Of a DNA stretch of 64,000 bases, positions 26,050 through 35,168 are shown piece after piece. The DNA comes from UBA6109 sp035366835 (GTDB lineage Bacteria; Desulfobacterota; Syntrophia; Syntrophales; UBA6109). The notes beneath the pieces are model-generated. The model had not been told where the DNA came from. It did no database searches and saw nothing but the letters and a program-made list of their open reading frames with translations. Position numbers and translations under genes: made by a program. The stretch is taken from assembly GCA_035366835.1 (NCBI GenBank), contig DAOSIS010000016.1, positions 1 through 64,000 on the forward strand, written 5' to 3'. Position 1 is the stretch's first letter. Every line of letters starts with the position of its first letter.

Positions 26050-27219
26050 ATGAGGCAGCGAATCGAGCGACTGCAGGCGGCGATGGCAGGGAATGGTTTC
26101 GATGCCCTGCTCCTGATCCAATCAAGAGACATCCTCTATTACACAGGAACAGCCCAGCCGTCGTGGCTCGTCGTCCTGCCCGGAATCTATCGATTGTTCG
26201 TCAGGCGCGGCTTCGATCGCGCCCTCTCTGAATGCCGCCTGGATCCCTCCTGCGTCGAGCCCCAGCGCAAGCAGAATGAGGTCTTTTCCTTTCTGAGAAA
26301 CCTGGGGCTTCCGAGGCGCGCCGTCATCGGTACGGAATTGGATGTCCTGCCCGCCGGTCTGTGGAACGGATGGAAAGCGGAGACGCCTGACTGGGAGTAC
26401 CGCGACGCCTCGCCGCTTGTTCTTCGTCAGCGCCAGATCAAGGACCCTGACGAGATTGCGTCGATACGGAAGGCGTGCCGGATCGAGGACGAGGGGCACC
26501 GCCGGGCCCTGGGGGTTCTCGCCGAAGGGGTCTCGGAACTCGATGTGGCGGCTGCGGTGGAGGATGCCCACCGGCGGGCCGGCCATGAGGGGATCTTCTT
26601 CATGCGGCAGCCGGACTTCTTCATGTCCCGCGGGCTCTTTGCATCCGGCCCGAATCTTCTCCGGATCAGCGGCGTTGCTTCTTCCCTTACCGGAATCGGA
26701 CAGGGGCCGTCGGTTCCGGCCGGCCCGTCGGGGCGGGTGATCCGCCGCGGTGATCTGGTTCTGATCGATATCCCCGTCCTGCACGACGGTTACCATGTGG
26801 ACCAGGCGAGGACGTACCGGATCGGCGCCGCAACGTACCGCATTCGCGAAATGCAGCGGGCCCTCGAGGAATTGTTCGATTACGCCTGCACGGCCCTGCG
26901 CCCGGAGCGAACCTGGTCCGACGCCTTTCGACGGGTCTCGGCCCTTGCCGACCGCCTCGGCGCGGACCCGTGCTTTCAGCGGATGCCGGACGGCAGCACA
27001 TTGCCCTACATCGGTCATGGAGTCGGCTTCGAACTGAATGAGCCTCCGATGATCACGGCACGGAATTCGGAGCCCGTGCTCCCGGGCACCGTGATCGCGC
27101 TGGAGATGCACCTCCTGGAGGGCGATGTCGTTCTGAAGATGGAAGACATGCTCCTGATCGGGGAGGTCGCGAGCGAGTTCCTATCGGTTACGCCGCGGCG
27201 ATTGTTTGAGATTCCTTGA
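26050..27219 (+). CDS. M24-family metallopeptidase (Xaa-Pro dipeptidase/creatinase-like)
   Basis: About 389 residues: N-terminal creatinase-like domain (RIERLQAAMAGNGFDALLL) and a pita-bread catalytic domain. All five metal ligands appear: Asp in LVLIDIPVLHDG, Asp in YHVDQARTY, His in YIGHGVGFELNEPP, Glu in VIALEMHL and Glu in VLKMEDMLL. Members cut Xaa-Pro dipeptides or, less often, C-N bonds such as creatine or DMSP-type substrates. The second of two adjacent ATGs (26050) is better spaced from GGAGGG. It lies 97 nt after the FadR-type regulator and ends in a dispersed palindromic repeat. Confidence 0.88.
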   Translation: MRQRIERLQAAMAGNGFDALLLIQSRDILYYTGTAQPSWLVVLPGIYRLFVRRGFDRALSECRLDPSCVEPQRKQNEVFSFLRNLGLPRRAVIGTELDVLPAGLWNGWKAETPDWEYRDASPLVLRQRQIKDPDEIASIRKACRIEDEGHRRALGVLAEGVSELDVAAAVEDAHRRAGHEGIFFMRQPDFFMSRGLFASGPNLLRISGVASSLTGIGQGPSVPAGPSGRVIRRGDLVLIDIPVLHDGYHVDQARTYRIGAATYRIREMQRALEELFDYACTALRPERTWSDAFRRVSALADRLGADPCFQRMPDGSTLPYIGHGVGFELNEPPMITARNSEPVLPGTVIALEMHLLEGDVVLKMEDMLLIGEVASEFLSVTPRRLFEIP

Positions 27220-27336
27220 ATCCGGCAGCGAGCGCATTCCCCGCGGCTTGCCGCGGGGTAAGCGAGCGAATGATGTTCAAGATCCCTTCCTTGGGGATCG
27301 AAGATTCTCCGGAGCTTGCTCCGGAGAGCTTCGATG
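27212..27336. repeat. Dispersed double-hairpin repeat, copy 1
   Basis: Begins at the stop codon of the M24 gene (TTCCTTGAATCCG) and carries two hairpins with CTTG loops: CCCCGCGG/CCGCGGGG near 27239-27258 and TCTCCGGAG/CTCCGGAGA near 27306-27327, separated by GATCGAAGAT. A second copy with the same order of blocks sits at 35161-35272. Confidence 0.75.
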
Positions 27337-27341
27337 TGTCC

Positions 27342-27827
27342 TTACTTCATCAGAATGATGACTTCCAGATATTGGCGTCCCCATGCCTTTGCATCCTTGA
27401 GGTCCGGAAAGAAAACGTCGATGTGGTCCCCCTTGATGGCGCTGCCCCGGTCGTGCACCTCTCCCCAGCCGTATCCAGGGACGTACATCTTGGTCCCGTA
27501 GGGGTATCTGGATATGTCGGCGGCGATGGTGCCCTTGCGGGCACGCGTGCCGTCGGCGGTTATCCCCACTTCCTTTCTTTCTCCTTCGCGGGGTCCATAA
27601 GCGTAGACGGCAGGCATCAGGATGCAGCCGTATTTGTGTTTCCAGCCGGTTGACTTCTGCCCGGCGTCGTATGCGGTCACGAGCATTTTTCTGACGATTC
27701 TCTTCTCTCCCTTGGCACGAGGGGGCCCGCCGCATCCCGCCAGGGACAGCAGGACGGCGACGGACAGCGCGGAAGCAAGAAACGCAAAGGGAAACCGCGA
27801 TCGGCGGTCATGTGCAGGCCGCATCAT
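27342..27827 (-). CDS. 3D-domain lipoprotein
   Basis: About 161 residues. A lipoprotein signal with lipobox LSLAGC, then a 3D domain, the small double-psi beta barrel named for its three conserved aspartates: VTAYDAGQKSTG, GITADGTRARKGTIAADI and GEVHDRGSAIKGDHIDVFF. The same barrel is in MltA-type lytic transglycosylases and resuscitation factors, so a cell-wall role at the outer or inner membrane is likely. The start is uncertain: ATG 27827 or 27824, without a good ribosome site. It lies 129 nt after the TRAP permease gene, possibly its last gene. Confidence 0.8.
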   Translation of the reverse strand: MMRPAHDRRSRFPFAFLASALSVAVLLSLAGCGGPPRAKGEKRIVRKMLVTAYDAGQKSTGWKHKYGCILMPAVYAYGPREGERKEVGITADGTRARKGTIAADISRYPYGTKMYVPGYGWGEVHDRGSAIKGDHIDVFFPDLKDAKAWGRQYLEVIILMK

Positions 27828-27955
27828 GCCGCGCACCGTAGCACGGCCGCGATCGGCGATGCAAGGGTTGAAAGAGGCGTTCCTCGGAGGCCGGCCCGTA
27901 CCGGTGCAAAGAAAGACCGCGGGCAGGCGTTGCAGGTGCCTGGGGGATTGCCGCG

Positions 27956-29254
27956 TCACATGAGCCGGGGAAGGTACAGGGCGATCTTGGGGAAGATCAC
28001 AAGAAGCACCGCTGCAACCAGAAGGGCCAGAAGCAGGCGGGAGGCTCCCTTGAAGATCGTCTGCAGCGGGACATCCCGTGCGACGCCGGCGACGACATAC
28101 ACATTGATCCCGATCGGCGGCGTGACGACGCCCATCTCCGCGACAAGCACGATGATGACGCCGAACCAGATCGGGTCATAGCCGAGCGTGACCACGACCG
28201 GAAAGAAAAGGGGAATCGTGAGCATGATCATCGCCAGGGAATCCATCAGGCAGCCCAGAAACAGGTAGACCATGATGATGACGCCGATGACCGCTGCCGG
28301 GGGCAGGGGAAGCGCCGCGGCCCAGCCGCCGATCTGGGAGGGGATGGTCGTCACGGCGAGGAAGTGTCCGAATACGGTCGCGCCTGCGACGATGACCATG
28401 ATCATGCAGGAGATGCGCGTTGTTTCCTGAAAGGCGTTGCGCACATGGCTCCAGGTGAGGTGTCCCCCCACGAACGCGATGACGATCGTTCCCAGGGCGC
28501 CGATGGCCGCCGATTCCGTCGGCGTGAAGAAGCCGATGAAGAGACCGCCCATGACGACGGCGAAGAGGATGAAGGTTTCGATGACCCCGGTGAGCGAGGA
28601 AAACCGCTCGCTCCATGTCGCCTTCGGCGCCCGCCCGCAGACGTCCGGCTGAATCTTCGTCCAAAGGACGATGGAGGCGATGAAGAGCAGCGTGAGCAGG
28701 ATTCCCGGCAGAATTCCGGCCATGAAGAGTTTTCCGACAGACTGCTCGGTCATGATTCCATAGATGATGAAGATCGTGCTCGGAGGAATCAGGATTCCCA
28801 GGCTGCCGCCCACCGCCACCACACCCGTGGCCATGGCAGGATCGTACTGGTATTTCTTCATTTCGGGCAGCGCCACCGAGGCCATGGTCGCGGCCGTCGC
28901 GGACGTCGAACCGCAGATGGCGGAAAAACCGGCGCATGCACCGATCGTCGCGATGGCGAGCCCCCCGGGAAGATGCCCCAGGAACTTGTTGGCCGATCGG
29001 AAGAGTCTGCCGCTGATGCCGGAGTAGTGGGCGATCTGGCCCATCAGGACGAACAGGGGGATCACCGTGAGGTTGTACGAATTGAACGTGGAAAAGAGAT
29101 CGCGGATCAGCAGGTTCAGGGACGCCGGCCACGAGACGAGAAGACCGAATCCGGCGAATCCCACGAGCGCCATCACGAACCCGACCGGCATCCGGATGAG
29201 CATGAGGACCACGAGCGCGACGAAGCCCAGAATGCCGGCGTAGACGGGCGTCAT
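27956..29254 (-). CDS. dctM: TRAP transporter large permease (DctM)
   Basis: 432 residues and about a dozen membrane helices. The DctM signatures CGSTSATAATMASVALPEM and the pair of substrate-gating glycine-rich loops (GSLGILIPPSTIFI, AEMGVVTPPIGINVY) are present. It moves an organic acid inward with Na+ or H+, loaded by the periplasmic binding protein. Its start overlaps the dctQ stop by 4 nt (ATGA), showing translational coupling. Minus-strand order is dctP-dctQ-dctM. Confidence 0.95.
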   Translation of the reverse strand: MTPVYAGILGFVALVVLMLIRMPVGFVMALVGFAGFGLLVSWPASLNLLIRDLFSTFNSYNLTVIPLFVLMGQIAHYSGISGRLFRSANKFLGHLPGGLAIATIGACAGFSAICGSTSATAATMASVALPEMKKYQYDPAMATGVVAVGGSLGILIPPSTIFIIYGIMTEQSVGKLFMAGILPGILLTLLFIASIVLWTKIQPDVCGRAPKATWSERFSSLTGVIETFILFAVVMGGLFIGFFTPTESAAIGALGTIVIAFVGGHLTWSHVRNAFQETTRISCMIMVIVAGATVFGHFLAVTTIPSQIGGWAAALPLPPAAVIGVIIMVYLFLGCLMDSLAMIMLTIPLFFPVVVTLGYDPIWFGVIIVLVAEMGVVTPPIGINVYVVAGVARDVPLQTIFKGASRLLLALLVAAVLLVIFPKIALYLPRLM

Positions 29255-29745
29255 GATGACCGGGTCCTTCGCAACGATCGAAGTCCGTCAGCGAGGAGCA
29301 CGATGCACAGGAGGGCGCACCCGACGGAGATGGCGTAAAGAACAGGATAGAGCGGCATGCCCAGCGTGAGGGAAACCTCGCCGCTTTTCTTCAGATCCAG
29401 ACCGTACAGGAGGGATTGCCACGTGACGAGGCCGAAAAGGCAGCTGCCGACGACGGCGACAAGGCCGTCGATCAGCAGCTGCCACTTCTTGGGAAGTTTC
29501 TCGACAAGCAGCTCCACGGCGATGTGTCCCCGCTCCGCCGATGTATAGGCCAGAGAGGACGATACGGTAACGGCTCCGAGAAAACCGACCAGTTCGTATA
29601 CGCCGGGGATCGGGCGGGAGAACAGCCGCATCAAGACGTCCGCGAAGGTGAGCAGCATCATCGCCGCCAGCGCTGCGCAGGCCAGCACATTGAGGCCGCG
29701 GCCCGCCGAACCCAACCCGTGATCCCATCGTCCCATACGTGTCAT
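29251..29745 (-). CDS. dctQ: TRAP transporter small permease (DctQ)
   Basis: 164 residues with four predicted helices; TFADVLMRLFSRPIPGVYEL near residue 40 and SSLAYTSAERGHIAVELLV are typical of DctQ. It scaffolds DctM and helps dock the binding protein. Start ATG 29745 after GGGGAGG. It is 45 nt downstream of dctP and overlaps dctM. Confidence 0.93.
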   Translation of the reverse strand: MTRMGRWDHGLGSAGRGLNVLACAALAAMMLLTFADVLMRLFSRPIPGVYELVGFLGAVTVSSSLAYTSAERGHIAVELLVEKLPKKWQLLIDGLVAVVGSCLFGLVTWQSLLYGLDLKKSGEVSLTLGMPLYPVLYAISVGCALLCIVLLADGLRSLRRTRSS

Positions 29746-29790
29746 TCGCCTCCCCGCTGCTGACGGGGCCGCACCGAAGAAGACGGCGCG

Positions 29791-30822
29791 TTATCGATAG
29801 ATCTTCTGGTAGCGCTCGATCCCCTGCTCGATCTCTTTCACGACCGCCTTGCCCGGCAATCCCTTGCTTTCGGCCGCCTTGGTGAATTCGTCGATGATCG
29901 GCCGCACCGCCTTGCTCCAGCGGGCATCTTCTTCCTTCGACAGGGGGATCATCTTGTTGCCGAGGCTCAGACTGAACTTCCGCCCTTCGACGTCGGACGT
30001 ATCCCAGTTTTTTCCATGGATGTCAATCCATTCATTGCTGATCTCTTCCATCGTCTTCTGCACGTCTTTGGGCAGTGCGTTCCATTTCTTGAGATTCATG
30101 ACGACGAACATGGCTGTGGTGTAGCCGACGCCGTAGCACTCCGTCGTGGACTTGATGACTTCCGCCTGCTTCCATTGCTTGATGGTTTCCATCGGCGCAA
30201 AGGTTCCTTCGACGACGCCCTTCTGCAGCGCCTCGTAGGTCGCTCCCTGCGGCATCGCCACGGGGACCGCTCCCAGGCTTTCGGTGATCTTGGCGCTCAG
30301 CCCCGTCGAGCGGATCTTCATGCCCCTGAGTTCCTCAAGTTTGTTGACGGGCTTCTTGGTGTGAAGGAGCCCCGGGCCGTGGGCGTGCACGTACAGGACT
30401 TTCACGTCGGCAAGTTCTTTCGGCTTGAATTTGCGGATGACATCGTTGGCGACCCGCGTCGCGATCCTGCCGTTCGTATAGCCCAGAGGCAGGTCCAGGG
30501 CCTCTACGAGCGGAAAACGGCCCCGTGTGTAGGCGAAACAGGACATACCGAGATCGGAGATTCCCTTGACCACCCCGTCGTAGCACTGATCGGCAGGCGT
30601 CAGTGTCCCACCTGCGAAGATGTTGATCTTGACCTGGCCGGAGGTCCGCTTTTCAACCTCCTTGCTCCATGCGGCGGCGGCTTCAGCCTGGCCGTGCGTC
30701 GGCGGGAAAAAGACGCTGTAGGTCAAGCTCGTCACATCAGCGCGTGCGTCGGCTGATATCCCGATGAACAAGAGGGCTCCCACGAGGATCAGAAGCCTGA
30801 TGCCGGTGTGGATGGTTTTCAT
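29791..30822 (-). CDS. dctP: TRAP transporter periplasmic binding protein (DctP family)
   Basis: 343 residues with a Sec signal (cut near ISADARA) and the DctP fold. The region ELRGMKIRSTGLSAKITESL holds the conserved Arg that binds a substrate carboxylate, and PQGATYEALQKGVVEGTFAP matches the hinge segment. The ligand is therefore most likely an organic acid. First gene of the transporter operon. Its neighbourhood (FadR, CoA ligase, mutase) hints at uptake of the acid that module uses, but the two blocks are on separate transcripts and the link is only inferred. Confidence 0.93.
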   Translation of the reverse strand: MKTIHTGIRLLILVGALLFIGISADARADVTSLTYSVFFPPTHGQAEAAAAWSKEVEKRTSGQVKINIFAGGTLTPADQCYDGVVKGISDLGMSCFAYTRGRFPLVEALDLPLGYTNGRIATRVANDVIRKFKPKELADVKVLYVHAHGPGLLHTKKPVNKLEELRGMKIRSTGLSAKITESLGAVPVAMPQGATYEALQKGVVEGTFAPMETIKQWKQAEVIKSTTECYGVGYTTAMFVVMNLKKWNALPKDVQKTMEEISNEWIDIHGKNWDTSDVEGRKFSLSLGNKMIPLSKEEDARWSKAVRPIIDEFTKAAESKGLPGKAVVKEIEQGIERYQKIYR

Positions 30823-31147
30823 CTTTCGTTCCTCCTTAGGTTGTGGTTCATGTCATGCAAATTCGCCGGCACCGCCGGTTGGGTCCATCTTACCGGTCGA
30901 TATGCCTTCGAACGGCGATCCGTCAGAAAGACATGACGGCAAATAAAAGGGGGTTGCTGCGTGGTACGATCGGGAACTTCGGGGAAGCCTGCTTATCCGC
31001 TTCAGACGCGGACAGCAGGCATCAATACATGTAGATGCCTACGCGGAGTGTGGGTTCATGCAGAGATTGGAGGAAAAATCGCTTCATGCCGGTTGCGAAG
31101 CCCTTCGTTTCAACGAACTGTTCAATTAGGGGAAGTTGTCCCGTCTG
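30823..31147. other. Gap upstream of the TRAP operon
   Basis: 325 bases without a gene. It must hold the dctP promoter on the minus strand, but I could not pick out convincing boxes or repeats. Confidence 0.4.
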
Positions 31148-31465
31148 TCAAGTCATTTTTTCCGCTGTCGATTTCGTCCTGCCTTCTACCTTGAGTTTCT
31201 CCAGCGCTTCCTTGTACTGTTCTGCCTGCGCCCTCGCCGCCTCGATTTCCTCCCGGGCCTTCTGCAGGCTTTCCTCCTGCCGCTGCCTTTCTTCCCGCAA
31301 TTTGTCCTGCGCCTCATCGATGCCGACGTAAATCGCGAGAATGCCGCCTGCGAGCAGGAGGATCGGCAGACCGCCTTTGATGATCGTGAGAAAATCCGAC
31401 CACCATACGAAGAAGCCGATCAATCCCAGTACGGCCGATACCCCTCCGCCGACAACCAGCGCCAT
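31148..31465 (-). CDS. Small two-helix membrane protein with coiled-coil tail
   Basis: 105 residues: two hydrophobic helices (about 1-20 and 27-48) separated by a WWSDF turn, then a charged heptad-like helix rich in E, K, Q and R to the end. Start ATG 31465 has a GGAGAGGG site. No known family motif. It stands alone, divergent from the his operon. Likely anchored in the inner membrane with a cytoplasmic coiled coil that could dimerise. Function unknown. Confidence 0.7.
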   Translation of the reverse strand: MALVVGGGVSAVLGLIGFFVWWSDFLTIIKGGLPILLLAGGILAIYVGIDEAQDKLREERQRQEESLQKAREEIEAARAQAEQYKEALEKLKVEGRTKSTAEKMT

Positions 31466-31721
31466 GAGTGCACCCTCTCCTTACGTTATCGTATCGCCAT
31501 GCGCGGGGATTCGCACCTCTTTCGACGGAGAATCCTCTTGATCTGCGTCGAAAAATAAGGGGATTGCGCAACGAAGTCAAGGAGAAAAACGGGCAGAGCC
31601 GGAAAAGCTGGAAAGAAAAATAATGCTTGATAAAGGCATCGCATTTCACTAGTATTCACCGTTTCAATTACTGGGGCAGATGGCGCAGGCCCTCTGCAGG
31701 AAACGTGGAGAGGTTTGGTCG

Positions 31722-32096
31722 ATGATGGAACCGGATTTTGCCAAAGGAAACGGGTTGATTCCCGTTGTGGTTCAGGAAGCGGACAGCGGTGAGGTCTTGA
31801 TGCTGGCCTACATGAATGCCGAGGCCTGGAAAAGGACGCAGGAGACCGGCAAGGCGACTTTTTGGAGCCGGTCCAGGAATGCCCTGTGGATCAAGGGCGA
31901 GTCGTCAGGCCATTTCCAGCTGGTTCGGGAAATCCGAATTGACTGCGATAACGATACGATTCTCCTGAAAGTGCAGCAGCTGGGGGGGGCGGCATGTCAC
32001 ACCGGACATCGGTCCTGCTTCTACCGGCAGGTTGCGGATGGCAAAGTCGTCACGATCGGCGAGAAGGTTTTCGATCCGGATCAGGTGTATCGATAA
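31722..32096 (+). CDS. hisI: Phosphoribosyl-AMP cyclohydrolase
   Basis: 124 residues, the monofunctional form without the HisE domain. It opens the adenine ring of PR-AMP in histidine synthesis. Metal and active-site signatures: TFWSRSRNALWIKGESSGH, IDCDNDTILLKV and GAACHTGHRSCFYR (zinc Cys residues). Start ATG 31722 has GAGAGG 8 nt upstream. It leads the his genes here, 22 nt before hisG. No hisE, hisF, hisH or hisD is in the window. Confidence 0.95.
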   Translation: MMEPDFAKGNGLIPVVVQEADSGEVLMLAYMNAEAWKRTQETGKATFWSRSRNALWIKGESSGHFQLVREIRIDCDNDTILLKVQQLGGAACHTGHRSCFYRQVADGKVVTIGEKVFDPDQVYR

Positions 32097-32118
32097 GCCC
32101 TAGCGGAGGAGCGCGGAC

Positions 32119-32991
32119 ATGGGAATTCTGAAACTCGGCATCCCCAAGGGGAGCCTGGAAGCCTATACGGTGGATCTGTTCAAGAAGGCGGGCTGGCACA
32201 TCAATTACGACAGCCGGAGCTACTTTCCCGACGTCGACGACGAGGAAATCTCCTGCACGCTGGTGCGTGCCCAGGAAATGTCGCGGTATGTCGAGGACGG
32301 CACACTCGATCTCGGATTGACCGGGAAGGACTGGATCATGGAAAACGATTCCACGGTTGTGGTCGTGGATGACCTGATCTACTCCAAGACTTCCCCCAGG
32401 CAGGCGCGGTGGGTTCTCGTCGTCAGGGAGGACTCCCCCTACCGGTCCATTGAAGATATGCGGGGAAAGAAGATTTCGACGGAATTGGTCAACTTCACCA
32501 AACGGTACTTCCAGGAGCGGAATATCCACGTCCATGTCGAATTCTCCTGGGGCGCGACGGAGGCCAAGGTCGTCGAAGGGCTCGTGGATGCGATCGTCGA
32601 GGTTACGGAAACGGGCAGCACGATCCGGGCCAACAAACTGAAGATCCTCCATGAGTTGATGAAGACCAACACGCAATTGATTGCCAATCCTTCTGCATGG
32701 AAGGACGAATGGAAGAGAAGGAAGATCGAACAGATCAGCATGCTCCTGAAAGGCTCGCTGCAGGCGATGGGAAAAGTGGGACTCAAGATGAATGTGCCCA
32801 AGAACGGACTGGATCAGGTCGTGAAACTCCTTCCATCGCTCAAGGCGCCGACCATCTCGGGTTTGTTCTCCGATGATTGGTACGCCGTGGAGACCGTCGT
32901 GAGCGCCGGAAAGGTCCGGGACCTGATCCCGCTGTTGCGGGCGGAAGGAGCCGAAGGCATCATCGAATATCCCCTGAACAAGGTGATCTGA
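32119..32991 (+). CDS. hisG: ATP phosphoribosyltransferase, long form
   Basis: 290 residues, so it is the long HisG with a C-terminal ACT-like domain that does not need HisZ. It condenses ATP with PRPP, the first and feedback-controlled step of histidine synthesis. Seen: LGIPKGSLEAYTVDLFKKAG at the start, DLGLTGKDWI, and the PRPP loop VEVTETGSTIRANKLKI. GGAGGA 8 nt upstream supports ATG 32119. hisB follows after 13 nt. Confidence 0.96.
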   Translation: MGILKLGIPKGSLEAYTVDLFKKAGWHINYDSRSYFPDVDDEEISCTLVRAQEMSRYVEDGTLDLGLTGKDWIMENDSTVVVVDDLIYSKTSPRQARWVLVVREDSPYRSIEDMRGKKISTELVNFTKRYFQERNIHVHVEFSWGATEAKVVEGLVDAIVEVTETGSTIRANKLKILHELMKTNTQLIANPSAWKDEWKRRKIEQISMLLKGSLQAMGKVGLKMNVPKNGLDQVVKLLPSLKAPTISGLFSDDWYAVETVVSAGKVRDLIPLLRAEGAEGIIEYPLNKVI

Positions 32992-33004
32992 AAGGATGCG
33001 CGTC

Positions 33005-33592
33005 ATGGCCAGGCAAGCCAGGATCCATCGTGTCACCCGGGAGACGGACATATCGGTCTTGCTGAAGCTCGATGGAAAAGGGGAGGCAAGAATCGCGACG
33101 ACCATACCCTTTTTCGATCACATGCTGGAATTGCTGGCCCATCACGGCCGGTTTGACCTGACGGTGGAAGCGAGCGGAGATACGCACGTCGACGATCATC
33201 ACTTGGTGGAAGACCTTGGAATCTGCCTGGGTGATGCCGTTCGCAAGGCCTTGGGTGACAAGAAGGGCATCGGACGGTACGGGAACGCGACGGTTCCAAT
33301 GGACGAGAGTCTCTGCAGCGTCGCGCTCGACATCTCCGGCCGGCCCTGTCTGGTCTACCATGTCGACATCGGCAGACGGCGGATCGGACGGTTCGATCCG
33401 GCCCTCTTGGGGGAATTCTTCAAGGCTTTCGCGGATCACGGCGGAATCACCTTGCACATCAATTTGGCGTATGGTAAAAATAACCACCACATTGCGGAGG
33501 CAGCTTTCAAGGCCTTTGCCCGTGCCCTTGATGAAGCGACGGCCTTATCGAATCGTATCCAGGGGATCCTGTCTACAAAGGGAACTCTATAA
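33005..33592 (+). CDS. hisB: Imidazoleglycerol-phosphate dehydratase
   Basis: 195 residues, the single-function dehydratase. Mn-binding histidine clusters are plain: FFDHMLELLAHHGRFDL, DTHVDDHHLVEDLGI, KAFADHGGITLHI and GKNNHHIAEAAFKA. Start ATG 33005 has AAAGGA 8 nt upstream; the ATG at 32996 overlaps that site. It follows hisG closely and is followed by a lipoprotein gene after 36 nt, which is unusual inside a his operon. Confidence 0.97.
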   Translation: MARQARIHRVTRETDISVLLKLDGKGEARIATTIPFFDHMLELLAHHGRFDLTVEASGDTHVDDHHLVEDLGICLGDAVRKALGDKKGIGRYGNATVPMDESLCSVALDISGRPCLVYHVDIGRRRIGRFDPALLGEFFKAFADHGGITLHINLAYGKNNHHIAEAAFKAFARALDEATALSNRIQGILSTKGTL

Positions 33593-33628
33593 CCATTGCC
33601 GTCTCAGGATCCGGAGGGGGTGGCCGTC

Positions 33629-34336
33629 ATGAGCAGAGGTGTCTTGCGGGTTTCCGCTCTTTCGGGTTGCCTGATTGCACTCGCGTTGCTCCTTTCGCTG
33701 TTTGCCGCCTGCTCGTATCGGGAAGGAGCCTCCGTCATGCTCCACCATGACGGAGAGACTGCGCTCCGGAAGATCGCCGTTCTTCCATTCCAATCGCTCG
33801 CTTCCGAATCGGGTGCACCGGCGAACATCACTTGCCCCATTTGCGGTAACGCCTTCCATACGGAACCGGTTTCCGGTGACCTGCACCCGGAAAGGATCGT
33901 CGAGAAGATCTTTCTGAAAAAACTGGAGCTGAAAACGAAGATCGACCTTCTCGCCGGCGAGAAGGTCGCCGGGATCTACCAGCGGGTTCACATGGACGCT
34001 GCAAAGAAGGCGCCATTGTCCGTCATCAAAGAGATCGGCGATGCCCTTGGCGCAGACGGCGTGATCGCCGGCTATGTGTTCCGTTTCCGCGAGCGGAAAG
34101 GATTCGCCTATTCGGTGGAGCGTCCGGCTTCCGTCGCCTTTGAGATCCACCTGATTCGCAGCAGCGATGCCGTGATCATCTGGAAGGGAAGCTACGACCG
34201 AACGCAGAGTTCGCTGCTGGAAAACCTTCTTCAGATCGTCTCCTTCTATCGGCAGCGCGGTCAGTGGGTCACCGCGGAGGAGCTGACGGAAGAGGGAATC
34301 GAAGAAATCGTGAAGTCGTTTCCGACGCCGCAATGA
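33629..34336 (+). CDS. Predicted lipoprotein inside the his operon
   Basis: 235 residues: signal sequence ending in LFAAC (acceptable lipobox), then a mature domain starting with a KIAVLPFQSLASE strand like those of envelope proteins that build polysaccharide or assemble beta-barrel partners, a CPICGN pair of cysteines, and an alpha/beta region with LGADGVIAGYVFRFRERKG and VAFEIHLIRSSDAVIIWKG. This resembles the GNA1162/TolB-N-like PF of lipoproteins, but I cannot name the family. GGAGGGGG precedes ATG 33629. It sits between hisB and hisA with short gaps, so it is co-transcribed; no histidine link is evident. Confidence 0.75.
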   Translation: MSRGVLRVSALSGCLIALALLLSLFAACSYREGASVMLHHDGETALRKIAVLPFQSLASESGAPANITCPICGNAFHTEPVSGDLHPERIVEKIFLKKLELKTKIDLLAGEKVAGIYQRVHMDAAKKAPLSVIKEIGDALGADGVIAGYVFRFRERKGFAYSVERPASVAFEIHLIRSSDAVIIWKGSYDRTQSSLLENLLQIVSFYRQRGQWVTAEELTEEGIEEIVKSFPTPQ

Positions 34337-34433
34337 AGCGACGCTTTCCTCCGAGATGCCCGGAGAGCCGATACGAGGCGAGCTGTCCGCTATCGGCCGA
34401 GGACGGAGGGACTGCCGTATCCGGGGAGGATCC

Positions 34434-35168
34434 TTGATCATCATTCCTGCCATAGATATCAAAGAGGGTCGATGCGTTCGCTTGCTGCAGGGCGATTTTC
34501 AGCGTGTGACCGTTTTCTCCAACCTGCCTGTTGAAATGGCCAAGATCTGGGAATCCAAAGGGGCCGAACGAATCCACGTCGTCGATCTCGACGGTTCCGT
34601 CGCCGGCGAACCCCGGAACGAGGAGGTCATCCGCGCCATCGCAGAAGCGGTGTCCGTGCCGATTCAGGTGGGTGGCGGCATCCGCAGCATGAAGACCATC
34701 GACCGCTATCTGGACATGGGAGTTCGATGGGTCATTCTGGGCACGGCTGCCCTTCGGGACGAAGCCATGGTGCGGGGGGCCTGCCGGGAGCATCCGGATT
34801 CGGTCATCCTCGCCGTAGACGCCCGGGACGGCGGGGTCGCAGTCCAGGGCTGGACGGAGAAGACCGAAGTGTCGGCGGTCGAACTCATGAAGCGCTATCG
34901 GGGAATACCTTTTGCGGCCGTCGTCTACACCGACATCCGGCGGGACGGGATGGAAACCGGCGCCAACATCGCTCAGACCGAAGCCTTCGCACGCGCGGTC
35001 GACATCCCCGTCATCGCTTCCGGCGGGGTGGCCGGCGTCGCCGACATCGAAGCGCTGATCGGAATCGAAGAAAGCGGCGTCATCGGCGTCGTGGTGGGCA
35101 GGGCTCTGTACACGGGTGCCCTCTCATTGGAAACGGCGATGTCACGGGCCAGGAAAGCGCTTCCTTGA
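34434..35168 (+). CDS. hisA: ProFAR isomerase
   Basis: 244 residues of a (beta/alpha)8 half-barrel duplicate. It isomerises ProFAR to PRFAR in histidine synthesis. Seen: IIPAIDIKEGRCVRLLQGDF with the N-terminal catalytic Asp, VDLDGSVAGEP, IQVGGGIRS, VYTDIRRDGMETGAN with the second catalytic Asp, and VIASGGV. The start is a TTG at 34434, with GGAGG only 4 nt upstream; no in-frame ATG fits the fold. Ends at a dispersed palindromic repeat. Confidence 0.95.
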   Translation: MIIIPAIDIKEGRCVRLLQGDFQRVTVFSNLPVEMAKIWESKGAERIHVVDLDGSVAGEPRNEEVIRAIAEAVSVPIQVGGGIRSMKTIDRYLDMGVRWVILGTAALRDEAMVRGACREHPDSVILAVDARDGGVAVQGWTEKTEVSAVELMKRYRGIPFAAVVYTDIRRDGMETGANIAQTEAFARAVDIPVIASGGVAGVADIEALIGIEESGVIGVVVGRALYTGALSLETAMSRARKALP

